DNA of 64,000 bases from Filosporella fistucella (lineage: Eukaryota; Ascomycota; Leotiomycetes; Helotiales). The notes under the pieces were generated by a model, which was given only the letters and a program-made list of their open reading frames with translations, had not been told where the DNA came from and ran no database searches. Made by a program: the position numbers and the translations under genes. Of the stretch, positions 24,740-34,782 are shown in pieces (within the stretch, counting starts at the first letter, position 1; each line of letters opens with the position of its first letter). The stretch spans positions 558,001 to 622,000 of the forward strand of contig JAQJZZ010000017.1 in assembly GCA_030077755.1 (NCBI GenBank), read 5' to 3'.

Positions 24740-25121
24740 CGAATATGCAGTCTGGGCACAACAAGGAGAACGCCTAATATGATTACTTGAGGAACATATG
24801 GCAATGGTATAGCTTTCTCGGAAATTTATTATAATACAAAGCCTTGAACTCTTGAGACCCATTCCACAATCCTGATCCGATGATTTCGTGTCACAAAAGC
24901 TTGATCTTTCAAAATGATGAAGAATTAATCACAAATCACTGAATGCGATAATATAGCCCAGCCAAGACTTGGACTTGTTAAATAGCGTAAATTGTCTCAA
25001 AGTCTCTCACGTTTAGCTCTCGTGAACTTGTATAAAAAGGTGCTTCGTCGTCCACTTCAGAGTCTGAAGTAAGAGTTCGACCAGTCAACAATCAAGAATA
25101 AAGTAACTCCTTTGTCACATT
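24740..25121. other. spacer between tiny genes A and B
   Basis: AT-rich, no coding signal. The last ~100 bp carries the TATA box listed separately and presumably the transcription start of gene B. Confidence 0.5.
25031..25038 (+). promoter_or_regulatory. TATA box of tiny gene B
   Basis: TATAAAAA lies 91 bp upstream of the start codon at 25122, a normal fungal distance for a TATA-driven, probably regulated gene. Confidence 0.5.
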
Positions 25122-25407
25122 ATGGGAAACCAAGTCTCCTCCGCTAACCATGGCGAGTCAGGAAAGAACGAAGTCTCGGCTCCTCAATCAATCAGCACAG
25201 CTGAATCGCCTTACTGGCTGTGTTGCCTCTCACCACCGAACGCAGCTTGTGAAGCACCTGTAAATTTCACCCTGTCCTATTCCAATGATTCAAGGCTAAC
25301 GAATCAAGTGTCTCATAAGGAATGCTAAGGTGCAGAAGAATTGTAGCGGATGTGGACATAAGTTCAGTGATTGTTGTATGGGCAGCGAAAAATACTTGTA
25401 CAGCTAG
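25122..25407 (+). CDS. tiny Cys/His protein B of a tandem trio, 78 aa
   Basis: Exons 25122-25259 and 25309-25407 around a 49-nt intron (GTAAAT donor, GCTAAC branch, CAAG acceptor), phase 0. A start sequence MGNQVSSANHGES (Gly2 could be myristoylated, which is inference only) leads to YWLCC, then 22 residues, then CSGCGHKFSDCC. The fourth Cys of the second cluster is shifted relative to copies A and C: the ninth position is Ser and there is CC at the end. The protein stops 8 residues later, so it is essentially a bare domain. Paralogy with A and C is shown by identical spacing and an intron at the same place. The role is unknown. Confidence 0.65.
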
Positions 25408-25615
25408 CACGAATAGTAAGGGAAGGAGCAATGGAATGAGGTGTGATGTACAATGGAATCAATACATGCATGGCCATTCAAAGAAACTCTTCGATTTGCA
25501 ATCATGAATCACTCAGATCCAATAAAGAGCTCCAATGCAACTTGCAAGCGTCTAGGAGTTTGCTGTCACAATCCCCCTTCAACACATCGAATCCACAGTA
25601 GCGCTCCAAAAAGAC

Positions 25616-25978
25616 ATGGGGAAAGAAGATTCCGAGGAAGGGTATTGGCTGTGTTGCCAAGAGGCAGATGGCTTCACTAGTGACTATCCGGCAAGTGCTC
25701 TGGTTCTGACCAAGACCGTATCTAATAACTTGGAGTGCTTGAAGAAAAACCCATTCGAACTGCCTTACTGTCTACGATGCGGACATGCGGTCTGTGACGA
25801 CTGCAAGGAACACAAGAATCCCAAGCCGAGCGAAACAACTGAAAGGCAGGAAGTATTAGGAAGAGAGGTGCAAAGGAAGTTCAAGAGTGAAGTGAAGGAC
25901 AAGCTCGAGGCGGAGAGGAAGGAGAAGTCAGAAGGAGAAGAAAAGGGAAAACCAGGAGCACCGAATGGAACCAACTAG
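25616..25978 (+). CDS. tiny Cys/His protein C of a tandem trio, 105 aa (120 if intron retained)
   Basis: Exons 25616-25690 and 25736-25978. The proposed intron (25691-25735) has a GC donor (GCAAGT) and an AG acceptor with a CTAATAAC branch. It is 45 nt, a multiple of three, and contains no stop. Removing it gives YWLCC, 22 residues, then CLRCGHAVCDDC, exactly the spacing of copies A and B; keeping it inserts 15 residues and breaks the register. The tail (about 50 residues) is very rich in Lys/Glu and probably helical. Likely zinc-binding and intracellular; function unknown. Confidence 0.65.
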   Translation: MGKEDSEEGYWLCCQEADGFTSDYPASALVLTKTVSNNLECLKKNPFELPYCLRCGHAVCDDCKEHKNPKPSETTERQEVLGREVQRKFKSEVKDKLEAERKEKSEGEEKGKPGAPNGTN

Positions 25979-26109
25979 GTACTCCGTCGGAGCAGGGGTG
26001 TAATTGAAATTGTTGCATTTTCATTAGCTGGTGCTACAATCGCTGAAATGACGCTCTATCGAATCCCACGAGAACGCCTGATATTATGCCCATAACGCCT
26101 TTTGTCCAC

Positions 26110-27049
26110 TCATTCGAGACGCTCCATCAACCCCCTTCTAACCTTCCCATTCACAACTCCGCCTACCCCAAAAGCAGGCACAATTCTGCACATTCTAGCG
26201 AGAGAACTGACAGCCCAATTCTTCTTTACTATAGCTAAGCGATCACTCCATGTAACTCCAGCCCGATTATACAGATCCAAGCCTAGTAAATGCATAGGTG
26301 TGCTGAGAAGTTGAATTGAGGCGGGGGCTACGAATTGCGCAATTGTTTGTCCACTGATTGTCTTTTGTAGCTCATCTCCCATACGTTTATTAATGACCGG
26401 GCCAAGTAATGGTGGTACATTGAACGACGCGAAAATCGTCATACAATCACGCATAGCGAAGAGGGCGTATGAAGGGAGCGGAACTGGTCGTGATGTCCCC
26501 GACCCAAACATGCGAGCAAATGCTTGATCCTTGAAAAGACAAAGTCCTACATTTGCAGTAGAGGAAGCTGCGAACTTTGCAGTTCCGCTTGTGACATACG
26601 AGGCAGGTTTGTTTTGGGTAGTCGAGGTAAGGGTATCGAGGGTATTGGCTGTGAGGTATGTGCCGCCATATAGCATGCAGATGAGGGCGAAGGGTTTGGA
26701 GAAGACAATTGTATGGGGTCGAAGGACGAGGTTCTTGAAGGAGGTTTTGAGGGAGTCTGTGATGGTTGCTTGACCAGATGCATTTTGCATAATCGACCTG
26801 GGATGTTAGCGGGGCATTGATAGATGAAGAATCCACGAACTTGTCAATTATAGCAATAACTGGCGCAACCATGGTAGCAGCAGAAGCTCCAGAGACCAGA
26901 TCCGTAGCCAGGCGTAAGCCTAAGTTCTTGGTATTCCATGATCCCTCTAAAGGTGCCTGTGCCACTTTTGAGATTGGAGTCATAGTCTGGGATGGGGGCT
27001 CTTTTGGATTTTGAGCTGGTAGATCCAACTCTGGAACTTTGGAGGTCAT
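26110..27049 (-). CDS. conserved fungal membrane protein, probably mitochondrial-carrier-like, 298 aa
   Basis: Exon 1 27049-26841 and exon 2 26797-26110; 43-nt intron with a GTTCGT donor and a CCCAG acceptor (CGCTAAC branch); phase 2 closes to IIDKSIMQNASG. After a Pro-rich N-terminus the protein has repeated hydrophobic segments with small residues (LVSGASAATMVAPVIAII, LICMLYGGTYLTANTLD, FVAPASIQLLSTPMHLLGLDLYN) and an ending FGVGGVVNGKVRR. Length and rhythm resemble the ~300-residue mitochondrial carrier fold, but I do not see three canonical PxDxxK/R signatures. I regard it as a conserved ascomycete relative of unknown cargo. It lies 1.0 kb from the divergent MFS transporter. Confidence 0.7.
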
Positions 27050-28069
27050 TGTAGAGTCATTTACTCTATATCAAATACTACCCTGGTAGGAATTGGACGG
27101 GGTGGAAAATTGCAGAGATTTTGAAGGCTTTGCGGGTCAAAAGATTTGCTGCATAACAAGCTTCGCGATCGACGCCGAATTCGCTTTCGCCTCATATTTG
27201 TTATCGGCCGATAATGGTCCGGTGGTATGACACTGTCCCTACCTTAATTTACTCACCTCAAGGTTACACAATGATGAATCTTAAATCCAAGTATTCAAGA
27301 GGATTTTTATTGAAGAGTAAGAGTCAGAATGAAGAGACAAGATCATCAACAAACGATATATGGAGAAGTGGGGCAAAAGGATAAACATCTGATTTATGGC
27401 CTGATCTGCTTTTCCCCGGTCGGTTCCCAGCCACAGTTTCATGCAAGGTCTTGAATGAAGAACTTCGTAGTATGGCTTCAGAAATGTGCTCTTGAATAAA
27501 TGGTTGAGATGCTGTAAAATCGTTTGCCTGGATAGGTTCTTTCGATTTCGACGATTGGTGGATTCAATTATTCAAGATAGTCTGGACATTTTGGTATAGT
27601 ACCTCCTCCGGAAGAGAGTCGATTATGGCGTTTATACCAGTCTCCAAGCTACTTTGCATTGGCATTTGAGCGAATATCGTATGCATCAAGTGAACACGAA
27701 ATATCAGCAGCAATTATGGCCATGAGCCGTCCTCCCAAGACCTGCCCAGACTGCAATTGTTTTCAGCCTCAAGGTCAACGAGACACGTTCTTGTTATTCG
27801 ATGCATGATTCGCGTGATGTCCTCAAGCCACTTCAATTCCATTGGTTCACATTTCATTATTTCCAATTAGAGTGGCAGTGCAGAGCTGCCCTGCTCTCAG
27901 CCTTGTAAAGCGCCCGACCATGCTCCTCTTCTTCCTGATAATATCATATCCTGCTATTGTCAGGCAGTTTCCCTGCTTTCAAGATGGCCATCATTCATCT
28001 TGTTTTATTCTACTTGACCCCTTTGCAGAGGAAGCTTTGACTTTCTAGCAAGGGTACATTTTCACCAGC
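27050..28069. other. divergent intergenic region, 1.0 kb
   Basis: Lies between the carrier-like gene (minus) and the MFS gene (plus) and presumably holds both promoters. Only a short frame (27842-28048) with no domain is present. Confidence 0.5.
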
Positions 28070-30658
28070 ATGGCTCTCTGGGGTTTCAGATGGCTTCGTT
28101 TTTTTCTCAATCCATATCACGATGATTTTGGACATATTAGCGTGTGTTCTGTTATCAATGACTAGGAGCATACTGACAAAGACCTAGGAAGAAGACCGGA
28201 GAGTGTACATGCTCGGTCGACTAGAAAATGCCAAGATATCAGAATGGTCCTGGGTGGTCATCGTAGCAGGAGTAGGCTTCTTCACAGATGCCTACTCTAT
28301 CTTTGCTATAAATATGGTCACTCCTATATTAGGGATCGTATACTATCCAGAACACGGGGGTACAATGCCACATAGCTATGAGATTGCTCTAAGTGTTGTT
28401 ACCCTTGGTGGATCGATTATTGGCCAAGTGGCTTTTGGTCTGGCTGCTGACCTTTGGGGAAGAAGGAAGATGTATGGACTCGAATTGATGATTACTATCG
28501 GTGCTACGATAGGAGTCGTAATGTCCTCAAATGGTGTTAATGGATCGATGTCTGTGATGATGTGGCTCTTGATTTGGAGGTTCTGGCTTGGGATTGGAAT
28601 CGGAGCCGAGCAAGTATCCGTCAAAGCCTTATGGATTATGGCTAACCTCGACAAGCTACCCTTTGAGCGCAGTCATTTGTTCAGAGTAAGTCCTACGTGG
28701 CTTGGAAGGAATTGAATTTCGGCTGATCAAGCAGATTTGCACCCACAGCTCATAGGGGAAAGATGTTAACGGCTGTCTTTTCCTGCCAACCACTAGGACA
28801 ATTAGCTGCGACACTTGTCTCTCTAATTGCGGTTGTTCGACAACGAGATGGAATTCCAGGAGGCTCTACTATCGACCAATGCAAAGAATCTCTCGAATGT
28901 TTGAAAACTCTCGACTCGGTTTGGAGATGGATCATTGGAGTAGGCATCATCCCAGCGGTAATTGCCCTCTGGTTTCGTCTTACCATCATTGAATCGCCAA
29001 GATACACTGCAGATGTTGGAGGAGATAGCAAGAAAGCTGTGTCTGAGTTGAACCGATATCAAGGTCTCGTGGGATTTGCTTCGTCGCATTCTCTAGATAA
29101 CAACAGAAATCATACCAATCAGGAGGTCCAATCTTTGAGACCTGCTTCCTCTCGGGTTGGATCATCTGAAGAAATCAGACGAAGTGAAGATAGAAACAGA
29201 CCTGGGTCATCTGGAGGCACATCTTTAGTGTCCGGAGTTGGTAGTGAGGAGGGTGATCAAATGCCGTATACCACAGAGCCAGAATCAATGGCAATCGACG
29301 ATGTAAATGGAGGTATTATTGGCAAGTCCCCCACGGTTACTTCGATGCCATTTCCGCCTGGATTAGAGGGTATGGTGCCAGCAGGTCAAAGTGGACCTGC
29401 AATCCAATTTGTGATTCCGGAATCGCATAGAGAAGAAGGTGCTGAGACGCCGCCACCACCGAGTTGGAAGGACTTCAAAACGTATTTTTGGCATGATGGT
29501 AACTTGCGGACGCTGATTGCTACGTCTCTTTGCTGGTTCTATCTTGATCTCCCATGTAAATCTTTCCACATGTCTACCATTGGTCAATACTGACTAGACC
29601 AGTTTACGGCCTGGGCATGAACTCACCCCGTATCATAACCACCATATGGCACGGCGATAACCCTCCAATTGTTCTGTATGACATTCTAATTAGCAATGTC
29701 TGGCAAAGTCTCGTTGTAGTCTCTTTGGGAGCATTGACTGGATGCGCTGTGACATTCTTTTCCATCGACATTCTTGGCCGGAGGTTAATTCAGATGATCG
29801 GGTTCTTCTGGCTGTTTATTCTCTTCATTATCATTGGAGGGTCTTTCCATCATCTAGTCGAGACGAAGGCGAATGCTGCGATAATTGTGCTTTACATTTT
29901 ATGTCAGATATTCTTTAATTTTGGTGAGTTAATTTTCATCTGCAAGGCAGCAAGGCTAACCTAACAGGTCCTAATACTACCACATACATAGTGAGTCGGT
30001 TTCGTAACATATCTCGCTCCAATATCTGACAGCAAACAGATGCCCGCCGAAATATTCCCAACCCGTTATCGCGGCCTCTGCCACGGGATCTCCGCTGCCT
30101 TTGGAAAACTCGGCAGTGTCATTGCCCAGCTATTTCTCGCATACATCAACTACGGCAATGGCGTGAATTACAATAATATAGACAGATGGCTCCCCTATTC
30201 TCTGTTAATGTCAGCCACTAATCTGCCAACTTTCTTCTCTGACTAACACACTTAGATTTTCAATATTCATGCTCCTCGGCCTCTACACGACACATACCTA
30301 TCTTCACGCCAATGAATACGCACCAAACGGCCGGGTAAAGACTCTCGAGCAATGGGCAGTCGGCAGGGAGACACCAAATCGTTTCTCCCAACACAGGCTG
30401 GCCAAGCTGGTCGAAAGGATTTGGAAACGGATTGTGAGAGTGAGTAAGCGGATTGAGCGGTGGTTAGAATGGGCGGCTGGGGATAAAGGGGAAAATGGAG
30501 AGGTGGAAAGTACGATAGATAATGGAGAAAGAGAAATTGGTGGAGGAGACGAGCAGAGGAGAGAAATGGAGATGGATGAATTGGGCCGGGAAGGATTTGG
30601 TGAGGGTGATACTCGTGATGAGGGGCCTGTTGCTGGTGGAAGCTCAGGCAGGATATAA
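28070..30658 (+). CDS. MFS transporter of the phosphate:H+ symporter (Pho84) type, 753 aa, eight exons
   Basis: Exons 28070-28141, 28188-28609, 28656-28685, 28735-29555, 29603-29923, 29968-29990, 30040-30209, 30256-30658; all phases close to 754 codons. Family signs are VVIVAGVGFFTDAYSIFAI in helix 1, a GRRKMYG loop, GIGIGADYPLSAVICSEFAP, and AEIFPTRYRG. It should import phosphate or a related anion across the plasma membrane using protons. The third exon is only 30 nt and the sixth only 23 nt. The intron before the 30-nt exon uses a GC donor (GCAAGT). The central cytoplasmic loop (about residues 270-420) is much longer than in Pho84 and Ser/Glu/Arg-rich; the C-tail is also long and acidic. 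The substrate is inferred from the family only. Confidence 0.85.
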
Positions 30659-30822
30659 TGTGTGTTTGTTTGCGTTAATACATTTATAACATGCAGCACA
30701 TTTATATACGAGCCACTAATAATACAAAAATAATATGGCGGCTGGTGTCATAGTGTCAGGGGATTTCACTTAGAAATCCCTGAAAAGACAATGACATACA
30801 TTAGTCTACCCTGCGTGGGATT

Positions 30823-32838
30823 CTATTTCTGATTTATGATGCGAAAAGAGCCTCTTGTAATCTGTCGTCCTCCCGGTTGGGGAGTCACAATTGCCCAGCT
30901 GGACTCATCGTCCTCCGCAAAGTTCTCCAATCCAGTTGCCTTGCCTGTACTGAGGATGCTCATCACCACATCTCTTGCCCCTCTAACACAGTCATTGACC
31001 CCAACGCCCGTATAACTGCTCCCAGCTACTGCCAATTTGCCTTGAAAGCCCCGTTCCAAGTCTGCGTTTGCTTTTTTCATACGAGCTGAGTGTCCAACAG
31101 TGTACTGCGGAATGCAATCTCTTGCCAAGGTGGCTTTCGCATAGGCTGGCTCGTCGGTAACTGATAAATGTCGCAATAAAACGGCCTTTGCCATCCCAAC
31201 CCCTTCTTCCTCTGTAGGATACATATCGAGTCCATCCCACCAATGACCACCCATCATAACGGTAAGTTTTGTCCCTGTAGCCGTGTCCTGGTCCTGTATA
31301 GCATCCGAGTCAAAAACGACTCCAAGAGCACACTCTGGATTCTGTTCATAGGGAATGGATCGTGGGATCAAGTAGCCGAAGCCTCGCTCCGGAAGGAGAT
31401 TAGGATCGTTGTAGTAAAGGTTTACGAGCATAACAGTGACCGACGGTGTTGCAGTTAGATCCTGGAGCTGTCCACTTGTAAGAGCCGCAGTTTTGGCACC
31501 AGAAATGGTTGAGATGACGTGAGTGTATGAAATCGGATTTTTACCAGCTGGTTTTATCTGCACATGATTAGAAAACAAGGTTGGGTCAAAGACGAGTGTT
31601 AGGTACGATATACCTTGATGTTACGCGTTTGACGATCGTAGTCTAGAGCGCTAATCATCCCATTCATCTTGAACTGTACATTGCTATTTTTTTGAAGCGA
31701 CTCGATTAATGTCTCGGTAAGCTGCTCAATTCCGTTCTTGAACGAGAACACGCTCACACCAGCCAGGTTTTTGTTCAAAGAAGCTTTTTCAGGTGCCATA
31801 CGGCGGAGCAAATCTAAATCACTAGCTTTTAATAGCTTTATTCTTTTCGCAGATATCTTGACTGCGGGGCCAATCATGCTTCCGTAGAGTGCTTCCAATG
31901 TCCATGGGTACGGCATCAGACTCTTCGCACTTAGTTTGGTAATATCTCCTGCGTATATCCCGTGGAAGACAGCAGAAACGATGTTGTCTGCTACCCGGGT
32001 GTCTCCAAGTCTCCGTTCTAGGAATGAGGCAACGGATTCATCCTCGAGCGACTTCGATCTTTGCGGCTGCAAACTTTCAAGGATAACTCTCCAAAAACCC
32101 CCAAAGACAGGCTGAGTGAACATTCTCCAGAGCATGTCAAAAATATCTTGCCCGGGTCCAGGCATTTTTACCAGCTCGTTGGGATAATATACGAATCTAT
32201 TCCTAGCACTGACAGAGGTTTTGGGCGTTGTGACAATTTGGTCCTCAAGACCAAGTGCGCAAATCTAAGATATGTTAGCCAGCCATCTCCCTCCAATGAC
32301 AGCGACATACCATATCATACATTACAACAGCATTAGTCGTATTTGGCCGCAAGGTTCTTGGCCCTTTTTCAAAGAGAACCTTCTCACCCCCGATATCGAC
32401 ATATTCACTCCGCAACCAACCTCCTAATCTGTTGCTTCCTTCGTAGATTGTAACTTTTACGCCCGGAAGTAACCTCGTAATGTAATGTGCGCTGGCAAGC
32501 CCAGTAATGCCTCCTCCAATGACGGCGATGTTGAACTTCGAGTTATTCAATTGCCTCTGATCCTCGTGGTGCTCGTGGAAATCATTGGCTGGGCTAAAAG
32601 GCTGGGTGTTTTGAGATTTTCTAGAGCTGCCATGGAAATATTTAAGATCTGCATAGTCATTGTTAATATCGTAGCTCCTCCGAACTCCCTCGAGGCGCGA
32701 AATTCGGTGGTGTTGATGGTGTTTGGGACTCCTGAGGCTAATCGCCCTCAATTGGCGGTATGCATATGCATGGCACTTTGGTGTCCTGAAGCATTGCCTC
32801 AGAAGGCTGAACACCACATACTCAGAGAGTTGCGGCAT
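30823..32838 (-). CDS. HEM14: protoporphyrinogen oxidase (haem biosynthesis), 637 aa
   Basis: Exons (minus) 32838-32311, 32264-31614, 31557-30823; introns of 46 and 56 nt, all phase 0. It oxidises protoporphyrinogen IX to protoporphyrin IX with FAD, the penultimate haem step, at the mitochondrial inner membrane. Seen: a long Arg/His-rich N-terminus suited to mitochondrial import, the Rossmann dinucleotide motif VIGGGITGLASAH at 106-118, ..GWLRSEY.. and GPRTLRP, and the C-terminal FAD-contact region GKLAVAGSSYTGVGVNDCV. It is longer than the yeast enzyme mainly at the N-terminus. It has the same orientation as the Nab2 gene upstream. The call is firm. Confidence 0.92.
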
Positions 32839-33219
32839 GCCTTAATTTGGCTGCTCCTCACGTTGTTGCCAAAAACATTCGAGATGTCGATTCAGTGTCA
32901 GTGCTGTTTTACGAGTAGTGCATTTCGGATAAACAGCCCATGACGCAGCCGCTCTGGGAGTTCAGCCTCGCCACGAGGGGACAACTTTTAATTTCACAGT
33001 AAAGGGTGACCAACAGAAAGATATCGTATTCACATAAGCAGGAACAAATTTTGTGTTAAAGCTACCCAGAATCATTGCTCTGAGTTGCCAGGAGACTGAT
33101 TCATTCTACCTATGAAGTCTCCATCCAAAGCCAAAGTATCCCCAAACGCCATGCAGCCCAGCCTTTCCCAGTTGGTATACAGTTTTTTCCATCAAACATC
33201 TCATACAAAAATAAATCCT
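32839..33219. other. spacer between NAB2 and HEM14 genes
   Basis: About 380 bp between the Nab2 stop and the Hem14 start on the same strand. It must hold the Nab2 3' UTR and the Hem14 promoter; no other signal is seen. Confidence 0.5.
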
Positions 33220-34782
33220 CTATGTGATTAATTCCTCAGCTCCAGCTCCCTCTGATGCGCCTGGAACAATCAACTCCTCTGGTGCGCTCTCATCCACGAA
33301 CTTCCTCTCACTAACATGCTCCTTGGCACCATTTGCAGTCCAGACCTTGTCCTCAAACTTCCCTCTCTTCTGACCCTCGGCATGTTTGAAGACACAAGTT
33401 GGATTTAGGCAAGGATTGAATTTGCACATCACCTTGGAGTGGGTGAATTTGCAATTTGGGGTTGTGCAATCAGCACCATTTCGACAAATCGGAGTGGATG
33501 GGTGTTTGAACGGGCAACGGGCATTGGTACAGTTTGGAAAGAATTTGCAGTCTTGTTGAGTTTGGAACTCTTTCTTCGTAGCGGGTGACGGGTGCTTGCC
33601 GGTGCATTTCCGATTTTTGCAGGCTGCGCCAAATGAACAGACATCACTGTAATCGATGGTGGTTCCAGGCGGAGCAGCTGGTGATTGATGCGCAAAAGCA
33701 CAATCTTCCTTTGCACAGCTGAGATTGAAACGACAGGTGGTATGCTCAGGATCTAGCTCCTTCTTCTCTTGAGACATCTCAACATCCATTGAAGACGATG
33801 GCGCCTCTCCTGTAGATTTCTCCCCTCCAAATTTTTGCTGACCATTACGGAAGCCATTCTGCTGTGGCCTTTGAGGCTTGTTAATTCTATCGAATAATGA
33901 ACGGCCTGGCTGTTGCTGAAAACCATTCCCCGCTGGAGTCGGGCCACCTCGACCCATAGGCATACCCGGGTTCAACATCTGTGCCATCAGTCTTGATTGT
34001 TGCTCAAGCATCGAATACAATTCCAACTGTTGCTGAGGCGACATATTCATTATGTTTGCTCCAACCGGCCCTTGTTGCATTGGCATATTGCCCATGTTGT
34101 TCATGCGATTGTTCATCATTCGTGGTGCCCCTCGTCCTTGTCCTTGTTGTCTCGGTCCAGTCGGCGGGGCTCGTGAGTGTGTATTGATGCGTTCATTCCC
34201 GTTTTGTGGTCGAACGCGGTGAAGAACGGAGTCATTGGATCTATCCATAGCCTTTGCTAAATGGCCAAGCATACGCTTGTCTCGTGGGCGAGAGTTGCCA
34301 TTTCGCATTGACTTTGGACCCGTGGGTCTAAAATAAGTTAGTGGGAGGGGAGTTCTTAGTTTTCTGGGGAGGCTTGTATCTGGATCTGATAGATGAACAG
34401 CCTGGATTGCATACACATTTCCGTCTCCTGAATCAGAGACATCTCCCATTTCTGCATCTTGTGCACCGCTATCTTTGTCAGGCGAGACTTCTGGCGCAGG
34501 TCCTCCTTTCTGTTGTTGCTCCAGAGATTCGACCTGCTGGAAGAGCCATTTGGAAAAGTTCTGCGCACCAGGGTCATCTTGACCAAGGCCAAGCAAGTCT
34601 CCGGCGAGTTCTGAGGCGATTTGATCTTGTGTTTTGCCGTTGGCTAGCATGAGAACAATGTATTCAGAGAGCGCAGAATCATCAGAAGCTCCTGTACTCC
34701 ACCCAACCTCTACCAGCTTAGGTTGAATAACGACATTCAGTGCTTGCGCCAAGGGTGAGTCGATGGGAACTTCGACAGTCAT
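33220..34782 (-). CDS. NAB2: Nab2/ZC3H14-type nuclear poly(A)-RNA-binding protein, 491 aa
   Basis: Exon 1 34782-34415 and exon 2 34327-33220. The 87-nt intron (GTATGC donor, CACTAAC branch, TTTTAG acceptor) is a multiple of three without stops, so an unspliced frame also stays open; splicing restores GNVPTGPKSMRNG. Domains: an N-terminal helical PWI-like fold (1-90, ..DQIASELAGDLLGL), a Met/Gln/Asn/Arg-rich middle, then five CCCH fingers at about 321-438 of the Nab2 spacing (Cx5Cx4Cx3H four times, the last Cx4Cx4Cx3H). The family binds poly(A), limits tail length and couples mRNA to nuclear export. The start is the ATG at 34782; the frame upstream has no Met start. Confidence 0.92.
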   Translation of the reverse strand: MTVEVPIDSPLAQALNVVIQPKLVEVGWSTGASDDSALSEYIVLMLANGKTQDQIASELAGDLLGLGQDDPGAQNFSKWLFQQVESLEQQQKGGPAPEVSPDKDSGAQDAEMGDVSDSGDGNVYAIQAVHLSDPDTSLPRKLRTPLPLTYFRPTGPKSMRNGNSRPRDKRMLGHLAKAMDRSNDSVLHRVRPQNGNERINTHSRAPPTGPRQQGQGRGAPRMMNNRMNNMGNMPMQQGPVGANIMNMSPQQQLELYSMLEQQSRLMAQMLNPGMPMGRGGPTPAGNGFQQQPGRSLFDRINKPQRPQQNGFRNGQQKFGGEKSTGEAPSSSMDVEMSQEKKELDPEHTTCRFNLSCAKEDCAFAHQSPAAPPGTTIDYSDVCSFGAACKNRKCTGKHPSPATKKEFQTQQDCKFFPNCTNARCPFKHPSTPICRNGADCTTPNCKFTHSKVMCKFNPCLNPTCVFKHAEGQKRGKFEDKVWTANGAKEHVSERKFVDESAPEELIVPGASEGAGAEELIT

